Of a DNA stretch of 64,000 bases, positions 53,568 to 62,866 are shown one piece after another. The DNA comes from Vitreoscilla filiformis (GTDB taxonomy: Bacteria > Pseudomonadota > Gammaproteobacteria > Burkholderiales > Burkholderiaceae_C), in assembly GCF_002222655.1 (NCBI RefSeq), contig NZ_CP022423.1:1426001-1490000 (forward strand), read 5' to 3'. The notes under the pieces were generated by a model. That model was not told where the DNA came from. It was given only the letters and a program-made list of their open reading frames with translations, and ran no database searches. The position numbers were made by a program, and so were the translations under genes. The first letter of the stretch is position 1, and the number at the start of each line of letters is the position of its first letter.

Positions 53568-54758
53568 CTAACGGCTGGGCGTGCGAGAGTCCGATTCAGC
53601 ATTCTGGGCCGAAGGGCGGGCGACGGTGGCTTTGAACAGGTTCCCACTGCGGTCGTCCGTCAGTTCAATGTGCGGCCAAGCGCGCAGCGCACGCAGCACC
53701 CCACTTCCCAACCCACGATAAGGCAACAGCTTGGCAGCAAACGAAGCCAAGATGGGGTTGCGCATGTTGGAGTTGCCTGCCTTGATGTTCTCGATGGTCA
53801 AGTGGTTGGGCAGGTGGCCGGGGCTGATGATTTCCACACGGTCGGCAAATACCAGTACCCGCACCGGGGCACTGATGAAGTAGTCGCGGTGGATGAGGGC
53901 ATTGACCACCAGCTCTTCCCAAACGATGCGAGCAATTTCCGGTTGCCCCTGGGAGTTGAAGCCCTGATCGCTTTGCTGCGCCCGGGTGTTGGCGATGATG
54001 AAACCCAGTGTCTGCTGGCACACGTCGGCCAATTTGCCAGTGATGTCACGGCTGTCGATGTAGCGCTCGTCTTCGATTTGGGTGCCCACAAAAGCAACCG
54101 CCTTGACGATGAAAGCCGGCAACGCGTATTGCGGTGCCTTGGCAAACAGCAAACTGCCCGCCACATTGAGCCGCCCCTGGTTCATCAGGTTCATGTTGGT
54201 GAGCAACTGCGGCAGCGGCTGGTGATGCTGGGCAAGCGATTCGCCGAATTGCTGGGTGAAGAAGGCTTCGAAATAAGCCATGTCTACATCGCCCGCACCC
54301 AATCCAGCCACGGGCGTTTCATCCGTGTGAACCAAACCGGCCTGCTGGAACAAGCGTTGTAATTCTTCGCGTGAAGTGGCCCGGCGTTTGTCGGAGCCAC
54401 TCTTGACCCAAATGGTGCCGTTTTTATCCATGTAGGGTTTACTGAAACCCTCTGGGAGGGTAATCACCATCACCATGCCGTTGGGGTGCGGCACATTGTC
54501 GGTCAGGGGATTCACGGCTGGCCGCACGTTTTGGGAGGCGCTGTTGGAGACGAGTTGGTTCAAGCGGTCAACGTCCGCGCCCGACAAGCCCCGCACTGTG
54601 CCATCGTTGTGTACTCCGACAAAAATTCTCCCGCCAGCGGTATTGCTGAACGCCACGATTTCAGCGGCCAAAGCATCCGCGTTGGTGAAGTTTTCCTTGA
54701 ATTGCTGGTGGCTGTCCTCACCCCGGCTGAGCAGGTCAATCAGCTCTGTGGTTTCCAT
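53568..54758 (-). CDS. AlbA_2/Schlafen-like ATP-binding protein
   Basis: 396 residues. N-terminal AlbA_2 (Schlafen-type) domain: SRGEDSHQQFKENF, EIVAFSNTAGGRIFVGVHNDGT. C-terminal half matches the RecG-C/HATPase_c_4-like part: VVNALIHRDYFISAPVRVLV, ISPGHLPNHLTIENIK, GLGSGVLRAL. Such proteins occur in DNA or RNA related defence and regulation. Start ATG 54758 (GAGG upstream) overlaps the preceding gene by 19 bp, so it is translationally coupled to the PHP-SMC gene. Confidence 0.87.
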   Translation of the reverse strand: METTELIDLLSRGEDSHQQFKENFTNADALAAEIVAFSNTAGGRIFVGVHNDGTVRGLSGADVDRLNQLVSNSASQNVRPAVNPLTDNVPHPNGMVMVITLPEGFSKPYMDKNGTIWVKSGSDKRRATSREELQRLFQQAGLVHTDETPVAGLGAGDVDMAYFEAFFTQQFGESLAQHHQPLPQLLTNMNLMNQGRLNVAGSLLFAKAPQYALPAFIVKAVAFVGTQIEDERYIDSRDITGKLADVCQQTLGFIIANTRAQQSDQGFNSQGQPEIARIVWEELVVNALIHRDYFISAPVRVLVFADRVEIISPGHLPNHLTIENIKAGNSNMRNPILASFAAKLLPYRGLGSGVLRALRAWPHIELTDDRSGNLFKATVARPSAQNAESDSRTPSR

Positions 54759-57361
54759 AGGTTGTAAACCTCTTTGCGACGGTTAAAGGCTTCCCGGCCA
54801 CCCTCCATGATGCTGATGATGGCGTGTTGGATCGGGCGGGCGTCAATGCTGCCACTTTGCACCGTCACCTGTTCGTCTTGATATTGGCAAGCATGCACCT
54901 GTTCTGCATCACCCAGCACCGGGAAATTGGCGTTGTGGGTGGCAAAGATGAATTGAACGTGAGGTTTCATCTGGCGCAGCAGTTGGATCACATCGTCATA
55001 AATGGTTTGATTGTCCAGATCGTCTTCGGGCTGGTCGATGATGATCACGTCATTTTGCCGTTGGCTGAGCACATAAAGCAACAGCGCCGAAGCCCGCTGC
55101 CCCAGCGAGTGGTGTTTCAATTCTTTGCCGCGATAACGAATCACAAAACGGTTGGGCACCTGCCAAGTGACGAGTTCAGCCAAGTTTTGCATCAAGGTTT
55201 TCTCGAAGCTTTCTGGGCTGCTTCCGGCTTTGACCTTGCCTTCCATCCAGCCGCGCAGCAACCCGCCGAAATCGCTGTAGCCATCCAGCGCAGCGCGTTG
55301 TGTTGCCGCATGAATGCCGCTGCCCTTAAAAAGCTGCTGCATGAAGCTGAAAGCCGCTTCTCGGTCACCCTTGAATTCTGCTTCGATTGTTAAAGCCGTG
55401 CGGCCAGCGTTCACACGATCCAATTCCATTTGAATGGTATTGAACTCGCATAACCAAAGGTCGTTGAGTTTGTTGATTTCGGTCAACAGCGCGTCGCGGA
55501 TGTGGGTCTGCTGGGATTCCTGTTTGGCCAACGCCTCCAGCATTTGCTCTGCTCTGGTTTTGCGCTGTTGCTGGGCCAGGAAATCATCCGGTTGGATGGC
55601 GGCCACACCGGTTTGTTTGAGTTCCTGCGCCAGTTGACGTTCAACCTGCGCAAACTCCTCCTGAAGACTTCTGCGGGTCCCTTCAAATTTACCCTGTTGG
55701 GTGGTGAGATGATCTGTGATTGTGCATGCTGCTTGTTCGATCTGCTTGAGCTGATCGACTTGGGCAATGAGTTTAGAGAACTCAGCGCAGTAGGCCGCAA
55801 AGAAATCAGGATTTTGCTTGGATACGTAGCTGGTGGCGTTGCGCAACTCATCTTCGTGTTCGGCGATCAATGATCCCAGCGCACGGGTGAAGTTTTCTGA
55901 CCGATCCGTCATGCGGGCCAGTGCGGCAGCGTCTTGTTGGAAACCGAGACGCTTTTGGAGCTTGTCAGCGATACCATGTTCCGCGAATTTATTCAGCCGG
56001 AAGTTGGCATCGTGGAGTTGGGTTTCGAAATCGCGCTTTTGTTCGGCGGTGTGGCTGAGTTTGAGCCAGCGTTGAACGGCATCGCTGACACGCTGGCGCT
56101 GGGCTTCGATGTCATCTCGCAGCACGCGAAGTTTTTCACCGACCAGTTTTTCAACCAAATCAGTTTCAAAACCTTCGCCAGTGCTGGACAGGTCTTTTTG
56201 ACCAAAGTAAATCGGGTGGCGCAGCACGGTTTCCCGGATTGAAACGCCAGGTTGCAACTTGCCACCCAGGTAAACGTTGGGAGCTTCCCGGAAAATACGG
56301 GAGATGGTGAACATTTGGCCGTAAATATCGCAGGCCGTCAGCGTCACCTTGCCGCCGCTGCCGAGGGTGTGGCGGATCAGCTCGTCTTTGTATTTCGTGT
56401 CCTGAGATTTTTCGCCTCGTGGAATATCCAGGGCGTAGCGAATGGCTTCTAAAATGGCAGATTTTCCACTGCCGCGAATACCAATCAGCGCGTTCAGTTC
56501 TGGGGAAAAATCCAACGTCTGGCCGTCAAAAATACCACCGTCGAAGTGGATGCTGCGCAGGTGCGATGCCTGGTGTTTGGGTGGTTCCGTGGCAACCCGC
56601 GCAGCGGGATCACTCAAAGCAAACTTCACCGCCTCAAAAGACAGTTCCCCCAGCTTGAGATAGCAAGCTGTTCCTCTCCCGATTTCCTCGATGCGTTTGG
56701 GGTCGCTGCCTTCGAGTTCGGCGGGGTAACAGTCTGGCATCCATGATTTGACCTTGGCGCGGCTGATGGCACCTTTGCCACCTTCATCACGGGTTCGGAC
56801 TTTCTGGAACCCCAGCGTTCGGCGTCTAAAAAACTCGTTTTTCCCCAGTTCGCTCAGGCGCCCTCCCTCTAACTCGTTCCACAAGCCAGACCGCGCTTCA
56901 ACGTGTGCGAACACGAGAAAAAAGTCCCGGTGATAACCTTCCAGTTTCTTGATGGTTTCCAGCAAGGACAACGAGGATCGGCCATTCTCTTGCTCGTACT
57001 CGGCAGGTGCTTTGCCTTCAAAGGCACTGCTCAAAAAAGGGCCGATGTAGTTGTGCTCGTCAATCCATGCGTCTGAGAACACCACCAGCGTGTGAATCCC
57101 GTTGGCACCATCGTTGACCGACAACTCGACGCCCGGCAGCAGCTCAATCCCTTTTTTTTGGGCTGTTTTGCGCAGTGCCTTGAATTCATTCACGTCAAAT
57201 TTATTGTGATTGGTGATGACACCCAGGCGAATCCCCGCCTTCTCCAACGCTTCCACATAAGCACTGTTGTAAAAGCTGTCATCGCCCGTGAACTTGAACT
57301 CACGATCTGCTCGGGTGTGCAGATGGAAATCTGCACGCACCCACTGTGCGCCTTGCGTCAA
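54740..57361 (-). CDS. PHP-domain SMC-like ATPase (TrlF-type)
   Basis: 873 residues. N-terminal PHP phosphoesterase-like domain with metal-ligand candidates His 13/His 15 (DFHLH), His 52 (TNHN), Glu 79 (GVELS), His 90 and His 153. Then an SMC/Rad50-type ATPase: Walker A GIRGSGKS (294-301), a coiled coil of about 250-300 residues, Walker B IIIDQPEDDLDN (about 773) and HNANFP after it. The gene starts with TTG 57361, supported by a perfect GGAGGT 5 bases before it. Probably a nuclease-ATPase; defence role inferred from its operon partners. It lies 16 bp after dbpA. Confidence 0.9.
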   Translation of the reverse strand: MTQGAQWVRADFHLHTRADREFKFTGDDSFYNSAYVEALEKAGIRLGVITNHNKFDVNEFKALRKTAQKKGIELLPGVELSVNDGANGIHTLVVFSDAWIDEHNYIGPFLSSAFEGKAPAEYEQENGRSSLSLLETIKKLEGYHRDFFLVFAHVEARSGLWNELEGGRLSELGKNEFFRRRTLGFQKVRTRDEGGKGAISRAKVKSWMPDCYPAELEGSDPKRIEEIGRGTACYLKLGELSFEAVKFALSDPAARVATEPPKHQASHLRSIHFDGGIFDGQTLDFSPELNALIGIRGSGKSAILEAIRYALDIPRGEKSQDTKYKDELIRHTLGSGGKVTLTACDIYGQMFTISRIFREAPNVYLGGKLQPGVSIRETVLRHPIYFGQKDLSSTGEGFETDLVEKLVGEKLRVLRDDIEAQRQRVSDAVQRWLKLSHTAEQKRDFETQLHDANFRLNKFAEHGIADKLQKRLGFQQDAAALARMTDRSENFTRALGSLIAEHEDELRNATSYVSKQNPDFFAAYCAEFSKLIAQVDQLKQIEQAACTITDHLTTQQGKFEGTRRSLQEEFAQVERQLAQELKQTGVAAIQPDDFLAQQQRKTRAEQMLEALAKQESQQTHIRDALLTEINKLNDLWLCEFNTIQMELDRVNAGRTALTIEAEFKGDREAAFSFMQQLFKGSGIHAATQRAALDGYSDFGGLLRGWMEGKVKAGSSPESFEKTLMQNLAELVTWQVPNRFVIRYRGKELKHHSLGQRASALLLYVLSQRQNDVIIIDQPEDDLDNQTIYDDVIQLLRQMKPHVQFIFATHNANFPVLGDAEQVHACQYQDEQVTVQSGSIDARPIQHAIISIMEGGREAFNRRKEVYNLWKPQS

Positions 57362-57377
57362 GAGAACCTCCGTCGAT

Positions 57378-58790
57378 TTAAAGCCGCCGCACCTTCACAC
57401 TCTTGCCCTTCACGCGCCCACCTTGCAGGCCGCGCAGCGCGGCGTCGGCCACCTCGCGGGTGACGGCCACATAAGTGGAAAAGTCGTTCACGCTGATTTT
57501 GCCGATGTCGCTGCCGGCAAACCCCAGGTCTTTGGTGAGCGCGCCCAGCACGTCGCCGGGGCGGATTTTTTCCTTGCGCCCGCCCAAAATTTGCAGCGTC
57601 ACCATCGGCGGGTGCAGCGGCTCGGCGCTGGTGGCTGTCAAGCTCGCCAGCGGCGCCCATTCAAACGCACTGCCGCGCACCAGCTCCAAGCGGCCCACGC
57701 GCCCCATCTCGTCCAAACTCGCCAGGCTGAAAGCCCAGCCGCTTTCCCCCGCCCGTCCGGTGCGCCCCACGCGGTGGGTGTGAACCTCCACATCCGGCGT
57801 GATGTCCACGTTGATGACGGCTTCCAGTTGCGCGATGTCCAGCCCACGCGCCGCCACGTCGGTGGCCACCAGCACGCTGCAACTGCGGTTGGCAAAACGC
57901 ACCAGCACTTGGTCGCGCTCGCGCTGATCCAGATCGCCGTGCAATTCCAGCGCTTCGATGCCCTGGGCGTGCAGCACGTCCACCAAGTCGCGGCACTGCT
58001 GCTTGGTGTTGCAAAACGCCAGCGTGCTCACCGGGCGGTAGTGGTTCAGCAGTTGGCCCACGGCGTGCAGGCGCTGCTCCTCCGTGACTTCAAAAAAGAG
58101 CTGGCGAATCTGCTGCGGTGCGTGTGCCTCGGCCAGCTTCACGGTTTGCGGTGAGCGCATGAAACGCCCGGCCAGCTTGCCCACGCCCTCGGGGTAGGTG
58201 GCGGAAAACAGCAGCGTTTGGCGCTGCGTCGGGCAGTGTTTCAGCACTTGGTTGATGTCTTCGGCGAAGCCCATGTCGAGCATGCGGTCGGCTTCGTCCA
58301 GCACCAGGGTGTTGAGGGCGCTTAAGTCGAGGGTTTCGCGCCCCAGGTGATCGAGGATGCGCCCCGGCGTGCCCACCACGATGTGCGCACCATGCGCCAG
58401 GCTGGTCATCTGCGGGCGCATCGTGGCGCCGCCGCACAGCGTCAGGATTTTGATGTTGTCCTCGGCGCGGGCCAGGCGGCGGATTTCTTGTGTCACCTGC
58501 TCGGCCAGCTCACGGGTCGGGCACAGCACCAAGGCTTGCACCGCAAAACGCCGGGGGTTGAGGTTGAGCAGCAGCGGCAGCGCAAAAGCGGCGGTTTTGC
58601 CGCTGCCCGTTTTGGCTTGGGCGATCAAATCTTGCCCAGCCAGGCTCAAGGGCAGGCTGGCGGCCTGGATCGGCGTCATGCGCTCGTAGCCCAGGCGTTG
58701 CAGGTTGTCCAGCATCGCCGGCGGCAGGGGCAGGCGGCGGAAATCGTCTGCGCTGGGCGCAGTGGAGGAGGGGAGCGTCGTGTCGGTCAT
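57378..58790 (-). CDS. dbpA: ATP-dependent RNA helicase DbpA
   Basis: 470 residues. DEAD-box motifs AQAKTGSGKTAAF, PTRELAEQV, VLDEADRML, LLFSATYP, HRVGRTGRAGE. The C-terminal domain (KIRPGDVLGALTKDLGFAGSDIGKI) is the DbpA-specific binder of 23S rRNA helix 92; it acts in 50S assembly. Start ATG 58790. Its stop is 16 bp before the PHP-SMC gene on the same strand, so readthrough into the cassette is possible. Confidence 0.95.
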   Translation of the reverse strand: MTDTTLPSSTAPSADDFRRLPLPPAMLDNLQRLGYERMTPIQAASLPLSLAGQDLIAQAKTGSGKTAAFALPLLLNLNPRRFAVQALVLCPTRELAEQVTQEIRRLARAEDNIKILTLCGGATMRPQMTSLAHGAHIVVGTPGRILDHLGRETLDLSALNTLVLDEADRMLDMGFAEDINQVLKHCPTQRQTLLFSATYPEGVGKLAGRFMRSPQTVKLAEAHAPQQIRQLFFEVTEEQRLHAVGQLLNHYRPVSTLAFCNTKQQCRDLVDVLHAQGIEALELHGDLDQRERDQVLVRFANRSCSVLVATDVAARGLDIAQLEAVINVDITPDVEVHTHRVGRTGRAGESGWAFSLASLDEMGRVGRLELVRGSAFEWAPLASLTATSAEPLHPPMVTLQILGGRKEKIRPGDVLGALTKDLGFAGSDIGKISVNDFSTYVAVTREVADAALRGLQGGRVKGKSVKVRRL

Positions 58791-58822
58791 GCCGGATTGT
58801 CGGTGCCTGACCGACTCCCGGC

Positions 58823-59425
58823 TCAACCCGCCAGCGTCCAGCGCCCTTCGGCGACGAGTTCGCTCAAGGGTTTGCGCTGGTTGGGGGTTTCGCGGGCTTG
58901 CAGCGCATCGGGCAAGCGGGCCTTGTCCCCTTGGCGTCCGATGGCGACCACGGCATGCGCGGCCACATCGTCAGGCACTCCCAAACGGGCTTGCAGCGCG
59001 GCAGCGTCAAACCCGCCCATGGCGTGCGTGATCCAGCCTTGGTGATGCGCTTCCAAAGCCAAGCTCATCCACGCGGCGCCTGCGTCGAACGCATGCCACG
59101 GGGCGGGGACGGCGGCATCCTGGCCCGGCGGCGTGGTGGTGCGGGTGGACAGCACCGCGACCAAGGCCGAAGCGTGCTGCGCCCACCCTTGGTTGAACGG
59201 CACCAGCGTGGCCAACAGCGCATCGAACGCCGGGGTGCCGGCCAGGCCGTAGACGAAACGCCAAGGCTGGCTGTTCGACGCGGACGGCGCCCAGCGTGCC
59301 GCCTCAAAACAGGCCATCAAGGTGTCCAGCGGCATCGGTTCACCCGTGAAAGCGCGGGGCGACCAGCGCTCGGTGAATTGCGGGGCGATGGGCAGGGTGG
59401 GGGTGCGGGCGTCGCTCATGGTCAT
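58823..59425 (-). CDS. Nitroreductase-family protein
   Basis: 200 residues. FMN-binding nitroreductase pattern: PQFTERWSPRAFTGEP (R-S-x-R-x-F), CFEAARWAPSASNSQPWRF, and the C-terminal VAIGRQGDKARLPDALQARE. It reduces nitro or quinone compounds with NAD(P)H. Start is ATG 59425 or 59419. Follows cysB on the same strand. Confidence 0.88.
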   Translation of the reverse strand: MTMSDARTPTLPIAPQFTERWSPRAFTGEPMPLDTLMACFEAARWAPSASNSQPWRFVYGLAGTPAFDALLATLVPFNQGWAQHASALVAVLSTRTTTPPGQDAAVPAPWHAFDAGAAWMSLALEAHHQGWITHAMGGFDAAALQARLGVPDDVAAHAVVAIGRQGDKARLPDALQARETPNQRKPLSELVAEGRWTLAG

Positions 59426-59537
59426 CCGTGGCAAAACAAACGATGACCGCAGTGTGCAAGGCTTTGCCGCTCGTAGCGTTGCGGCGTTTTGTGGGCCTGC
59501 GTGCAACGGGGTTGAACGTTGGCCCAGCGGCGCGGCG

Positions 59538-60482
59538 TCAGAGCGGCGCTTGCGTCACGTCTGCGGGTGCAGCTTGGGCGGCGCTGACCACATCCCGCGT
59601 CAGGTGCGAGGCGAAGGTCTGGATGAAATCGTAGGCGTAGCGGCGCAGCAAGCCGCCCCGGCGCACCGCCACGCTGGTGGTGTTGATGGGGAACAACTGG
59701 CGGGCGTCCAGTGCCACCAAGGGCGCGTCGCGCTGCTCATCGAATGCAATGGCGGCGATCACCCCCACCCCAACGCCCAAGCCCACATAGGTTTTGATCA
59801 CATCCGCGTCCATGGCGGTGAGTGCCACTTGCGGGCTCAGGCCAGCGCGGGCGAACGCAGTGTCGATGCTGCTGCGGCCCGTGAAACCGTGCTCGTAGGT
59901 GATGAGTGGATGCTCGGCCAAGCGTTGCAAAGTCAGCGGGCCGTCCAGCAAGGCATGGCCGGGGGGCACGATGATGGAGTGTGTCCAGCGGTAGCACGGC
60001 AAGGCCACCAGATCGGGGTGTTCGGCCAGCTCGTGCGAGGCGATGCCGATGTCGGCTTCACCGCTTTGCAGCATCTGCGCCACTTGGGTCGGTGAACCCT
60101 GGTGCAACTGAAACTGCACCTGCGGGTGGGTGGACAAAAAATCATGCACCGCCGATGGCAAAGCGTAACGCGCTTGCGAGTGCGTGGCAGCGATGCTGAG
60201 GGTGCCACTGTCGCCCTTGAGGAAATCTTCGCTGGCGCGGTGCAGGTTGTCCGCGTCGAGCAACAGCTTTTCCACCCAGGGGACGACGTGTTCACCGGCT
60301 GGCGTCAGGCCGGTGAGACGCTTGCCCACGCGCACAAAAATTTCCAGCCCCAGCTCGTCTTCCAACTCGCGGATTTGGCGACTCACCCCCGGCTGTGAGG
60401 TGTGCAGCACAGTCGCCACGTCGGTCAGGTTGAAACGGCGGCGCACCGCTTCACGCACGGCGCGCAGTTGTTGAAAGTTCAT
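59538..60482 (-). CDS. cysB: CysB-family LysR regulator
   Basis: 314 residues. MNFQQLRAVREAVRRRFNLT and LHTSQPGVSRQIRELEDELG are the CysB-type HTH; the effector domain has the THSQARYALP segment that binds sulfate or O-acetylserine. It activates sulfur assimilation. The divergent operon ends in sbp, and cysTWA lies 7 kb away, both probable targets. No clear Shine-Dalgarno sequence. Confidence 0.93.
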   Translation of the reverse strand: MNFQQLRAVREAVRRRFNLTDVATVLHTSQPGVSRQIRELEDELGLEIFVRVGKRLTGLTPAGEHVVPWVEKLLLDADNLHRASEDFLKGDSGTLSIAATHSQARYALPSAVHDFLSTHPQVQFQLHQGSPTQVAQMLQSGEADIGIASHELAEHPDLVALPCYRWTHSIIVPPGHALLDGPLTLQRLAEHPLITYEHGFTGRSSIDTAFARAGLSPQVALTAMDADVIKTYVGLGVGVGVIAAIAFDEQRDAPLVALDARQLFPINTTSVAVRRGGLLRRYAYDFIQTFASHLTRDVVSAAQAAPADVTQAPL

Positions 60483-60682
60483 GATGTTTTACCGGAAAGA
60501 TGACGATCTATCCGAGCCATTGTCAGCAGCTTGGCCTCTCCCGCCAACGACACAAACCGCAGAACCACAGACGACGTCAGCATAAGCCGCCCAGCAGAGA
60601 TCGATAGACGGTTTTCTTCGTTTTGCATCGCCCGATGGCCTTGCACCATGGCGACATCGTGTGCTGTTGCCGGGAGGTTGCC

Positions 60683-60973
60683 ATGTCGTCTGCTGCGTCG
60701 TTTCGTCGCCCGCTGGTGTTGCCCATGACCGGCCAAGCCCTGCGCCAAGCCGTGGAGCGGCGCGATGGGGCCGTGCTGATGGGCCTGGTGCGCCAACTGC
60801 GCGTGCTGGGCTGCGATGTCAGCCCCGAAGAACTGGCCCAACAGTTGTTGCGCCAGGGCTGCACCCGGGTGCGGGACAGCTTTGGCCGCGAAGTACCGCT
60901 GCATGTGCGTGTGCCCCCGCCTGTTCTGCACCCGTCCACCGTGGTGGACACCCCGTTTCGTTTGGCGTTGTGA
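60683..60973 (+). CDS. Hypothetical small protein in cysB-sbp operon
   Basis: 96 residues, unrecognised. Strong ribosome-binding site GGGAGG 6 bp before ATG 60683 supports it as a real gene. Sequence: a Leu-rich helix pair (TGQALRQAVERRDGAVLMGL, EELAQQLLRQG) followed by a Val/Pro-rich tail; one or two cysteines. First gene of the unit with the Mop protein, 42 bp upstream of it. Possibly sulfur-linked by position only. Confidence 0.6.
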   Translation: MSSAASFRRPLVLPMTGQALRQAVERRDGAVLMGLVRQLRVLGCDVSPEELAQQLLRQGCTRVRDSFGREVPLHVRVPPPVLHPSTVVDTPFRLAL

Positions 60974-61015
60974 ACCCCGCACCGCCTGGCCATCGACTTT
61001 GAAAGGAATCAGACC

Positions 61016-61234
61016 ATGGGCCTTCTTGCTGTCAACGCCCGCAACCAGTTTCGGGGGCACATCCAAGAAATCATCGAAGGGCCGGTGGTGTCCGAGGTGG
61101 ATGTCATCACCCCTTCGGGTTTGGTGGTCACGGCGGTGATCACCACGCGCTCGGTGGATGAGCTGAATTTGTGCGTCGGCCGTGAAGTGGTGGCGCTGGT
61201 GAAATCGACCGAAGTGTCGATTGCGATTTTGTGA
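61016..61234 (+). CDS. Mop-domain molybdopterin/molybdate-binding protein
   Basis: 72 residues, a single Mop (TOBE-type) domain like molbindin: SARNQFRG-like NARNQFRGHI, VVSEVDVITPSGLVVTAVIT, VGREVVALVKSTEVSIA. Binds oxyanions such as molybdate. AAGGA precedes the ATG. Its stop overlaps the next start (GTGA). Confidence 0.9.
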   Translation: MGLLAVNARNQFRGHIQEIIEGPVVSEVDVITPSGLVVTAVITTRSVDELNLCVGREVVALVKSTEVSIAIL

Positions 61235-61818
61235 GCAGCGCCGATTTGTTCCGCGCCGGGCGACGCCAGCGGGTGGTGATCGTGCCGGGATTGCATGGCA
61301 GCGGGCCGGGGCATTGGCAGTCGTGGATGGAAAGTGAGCTGCCCGGCGCGGTGCGCGTGCCGCAAGCGGATTGGGACGACCCCAGCCTCGCCCCGCGTGC
61401 CCAGGCCATCGCCGATGTGCTGGACAGCGATCCCGACGCCGATTGGATCGCCGTGGCCCACAGCCTCGGGTGCTTGGCGGTGGCGCACTGCGTCCAGCAG
61501 CGTGGCCTGCGCCGGGGGCGTTTGCGTGGGGCACTGCTGGTGGCCCCAGCCAGCCCGACGCGCTTTAACGCCCGTTTGGCAGACAGCCCCCGCTTGCCTT
61601 TTTTGGCCCAGACCGTCGCCAGCCGCAACGACCCTTGGTTGCCCTTGGAAGAAGCGTTTGAGCTGAGCCAGCGCTGGGGCTCGCGCCTGATCGACGCGGG
61701 CCCGGTGGGGCATCTGAACGTGGAAGCCGGTTTTGGCCCGTGGCCCTATGGCTTGACGCTGCTGCGGCGCATGCAGCGCGAACTGAACGCCGCCGATTGC
61801 GCTTATCTCGATGATTGA
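61231..61818 (+). CDS. RBBP9/YdeN-type serine hydrolase
   Basis: 195 residues. Alpha/beta-fold hydrolase of the RBBP9 family: [17 protein letters not shown], nucleophile AHSLGCLAV, acid ASRNDPWLP and the final His in GPVGHLN. GTG start overlapping the Mop stop. Substrate unknown; it sits between Mop and sbp, so a sulfur-related role is only positional. Confidence 0.88.
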   Translation: MSSADLFRAGRRQRVVIVPGLHGSGPGHWQSWMESELPGAVRVPQADWDDPSLAPRAQAIADVLDSDPDADWIAVAHSLGCLAVAHCVQQRGLRRGRLRGALLVAPASPTRFNARLADSPRLPFLAQTVASRNDPWLPLEEAFELSQRWGSRLIDAGPVGHLNVEAGFGPWPYGLTLLRRMQRELNAADCAYLDD

Positions 61819-61834
61819 ACTGAAAGGACACTGC

Positions 61835-62860
61835 ATGAACACCCGTCGCCGTACCTTGACCGCCCTGGGCGCTCCGCTGTTGGGCAGTTGGCTGGGGCTG
61901 GGCGCCTCGGTGGCCCACGCCAAGGACGTGAGTTTGCTCAACGTCTCCTACGACCCGACACGCGAGTTGTACCAAGACATCAACAAAGCCTTCGCCGCGC
62001 AATGGAAGGCCAAAACCGGGGACAGTCTGGCCATTAAACAAAGCCATGGTGGTTCGGGCAAGCAGGCCCGTTCGGTCATCGATGGCTTGGAGGCCGACGT
62101 GGTGACGCTGGCGCTGGCTTACGACATCGACGAACTCGCCGCCAAAGCCAAACTGATCCCGGCTGATTGGCAAAAGCGCCTGCCGCACAACAGTTCGCCT
62201 TACAACTCGACCATCGTGTTCTTGGTGCGCAAAGGCAACCCCAAGGGGATCAAGGATTGGCCGGATCTGATCAAACCTGGCGTGCAGGTCATCACACCGA
62301 ACCCGAAAACGTCGGGCGGGGCGCGCTGGAATTATTTGGCCGCATGGGGCTATGCGCTCAAAGCGCCGGGCGGTTCCGAGGCCAGCGCCCAAGCGTTCGT
62401 GAAAGCGCTGTTCAAAAACGTGCCCGTGCTCGATTCGGGCGCACGCGGGGCCACGACCACGTTTGTGGAACGCGGCATCGGGGACGTGTTCATCTCCTGG
62501 GAGAACGAAGCATTCTTGGCAGTGAAAGAACTTGGGCCGGACAAGTTTGAGATCGTCGTGCCGTCAATCAGCATCTTGGCCGAGCCGCCCGTGGCCGTGG
62601 TGGACAAGGTGGTGGACAAACGCGGCACCCGCGCCGTCGCGCAAGCCTATTTGGAGTTTTTGTACACCCCCGAAGGGCAAAAAATCGCGGCTGACAACTG
62701 GTATCGGCCCATCGACCCCAAGGTGTCAGCCCAGTTTGCCAAGGTGTTTCCAGTGGTCAAGCTGTTCACCATCGACAACACCTTCGGCGGGTGGGCCACC
62801 GCGCAGAAGAAACATTTCGCCGACGGCGGGCTGTTCGATCAGATGTACATCGGGCGCTGA
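61835..62860 (+). CDS. sbp: Sulfate-binding periplasmic protein
   Basis: 341 residues with a signal peptide ([20 protein letters not shown]). Mature part has [41 protein letters not shown] and [17 protein letters not shown], the sulfate-binding pattern. It delivers sulfate to CysTWA. AAAGGA precedes ATG 61835. Separated from cysTWA by about 9 kb. Confidence 0.94.
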   Translation: MNTRRRTLTALGAPLLGSWLGLGASVAHAKDVSLLNVSYDPTRELYQDINKAFAAQWKAKTGDSLAIKQSHGGSGKQARSVIDGLEADVVTLALAYDIDELAAKAKLIPADWQKRLPHNSSPYNSTIVFLVRKGNPKGIKDWPDLIKPGVQVITPNPKTSGGARWNYLAAWGYALKAPGGSEASAQAFVKALFKNVPVLDSGARGATTTFVERGIGDVFISWENEAFLAVKELGPDKFEIVVPSISILAEPPVAVVDKVVDKRGTRAVAQAYLEFLYTPEGQKIAADNWYRPIDPKVSAQFAKVFPVVKLFTIDNTFGGWATAQKKHFADGGLFDQMYIGR

Positions 62861-62866
62861 GGCGCT

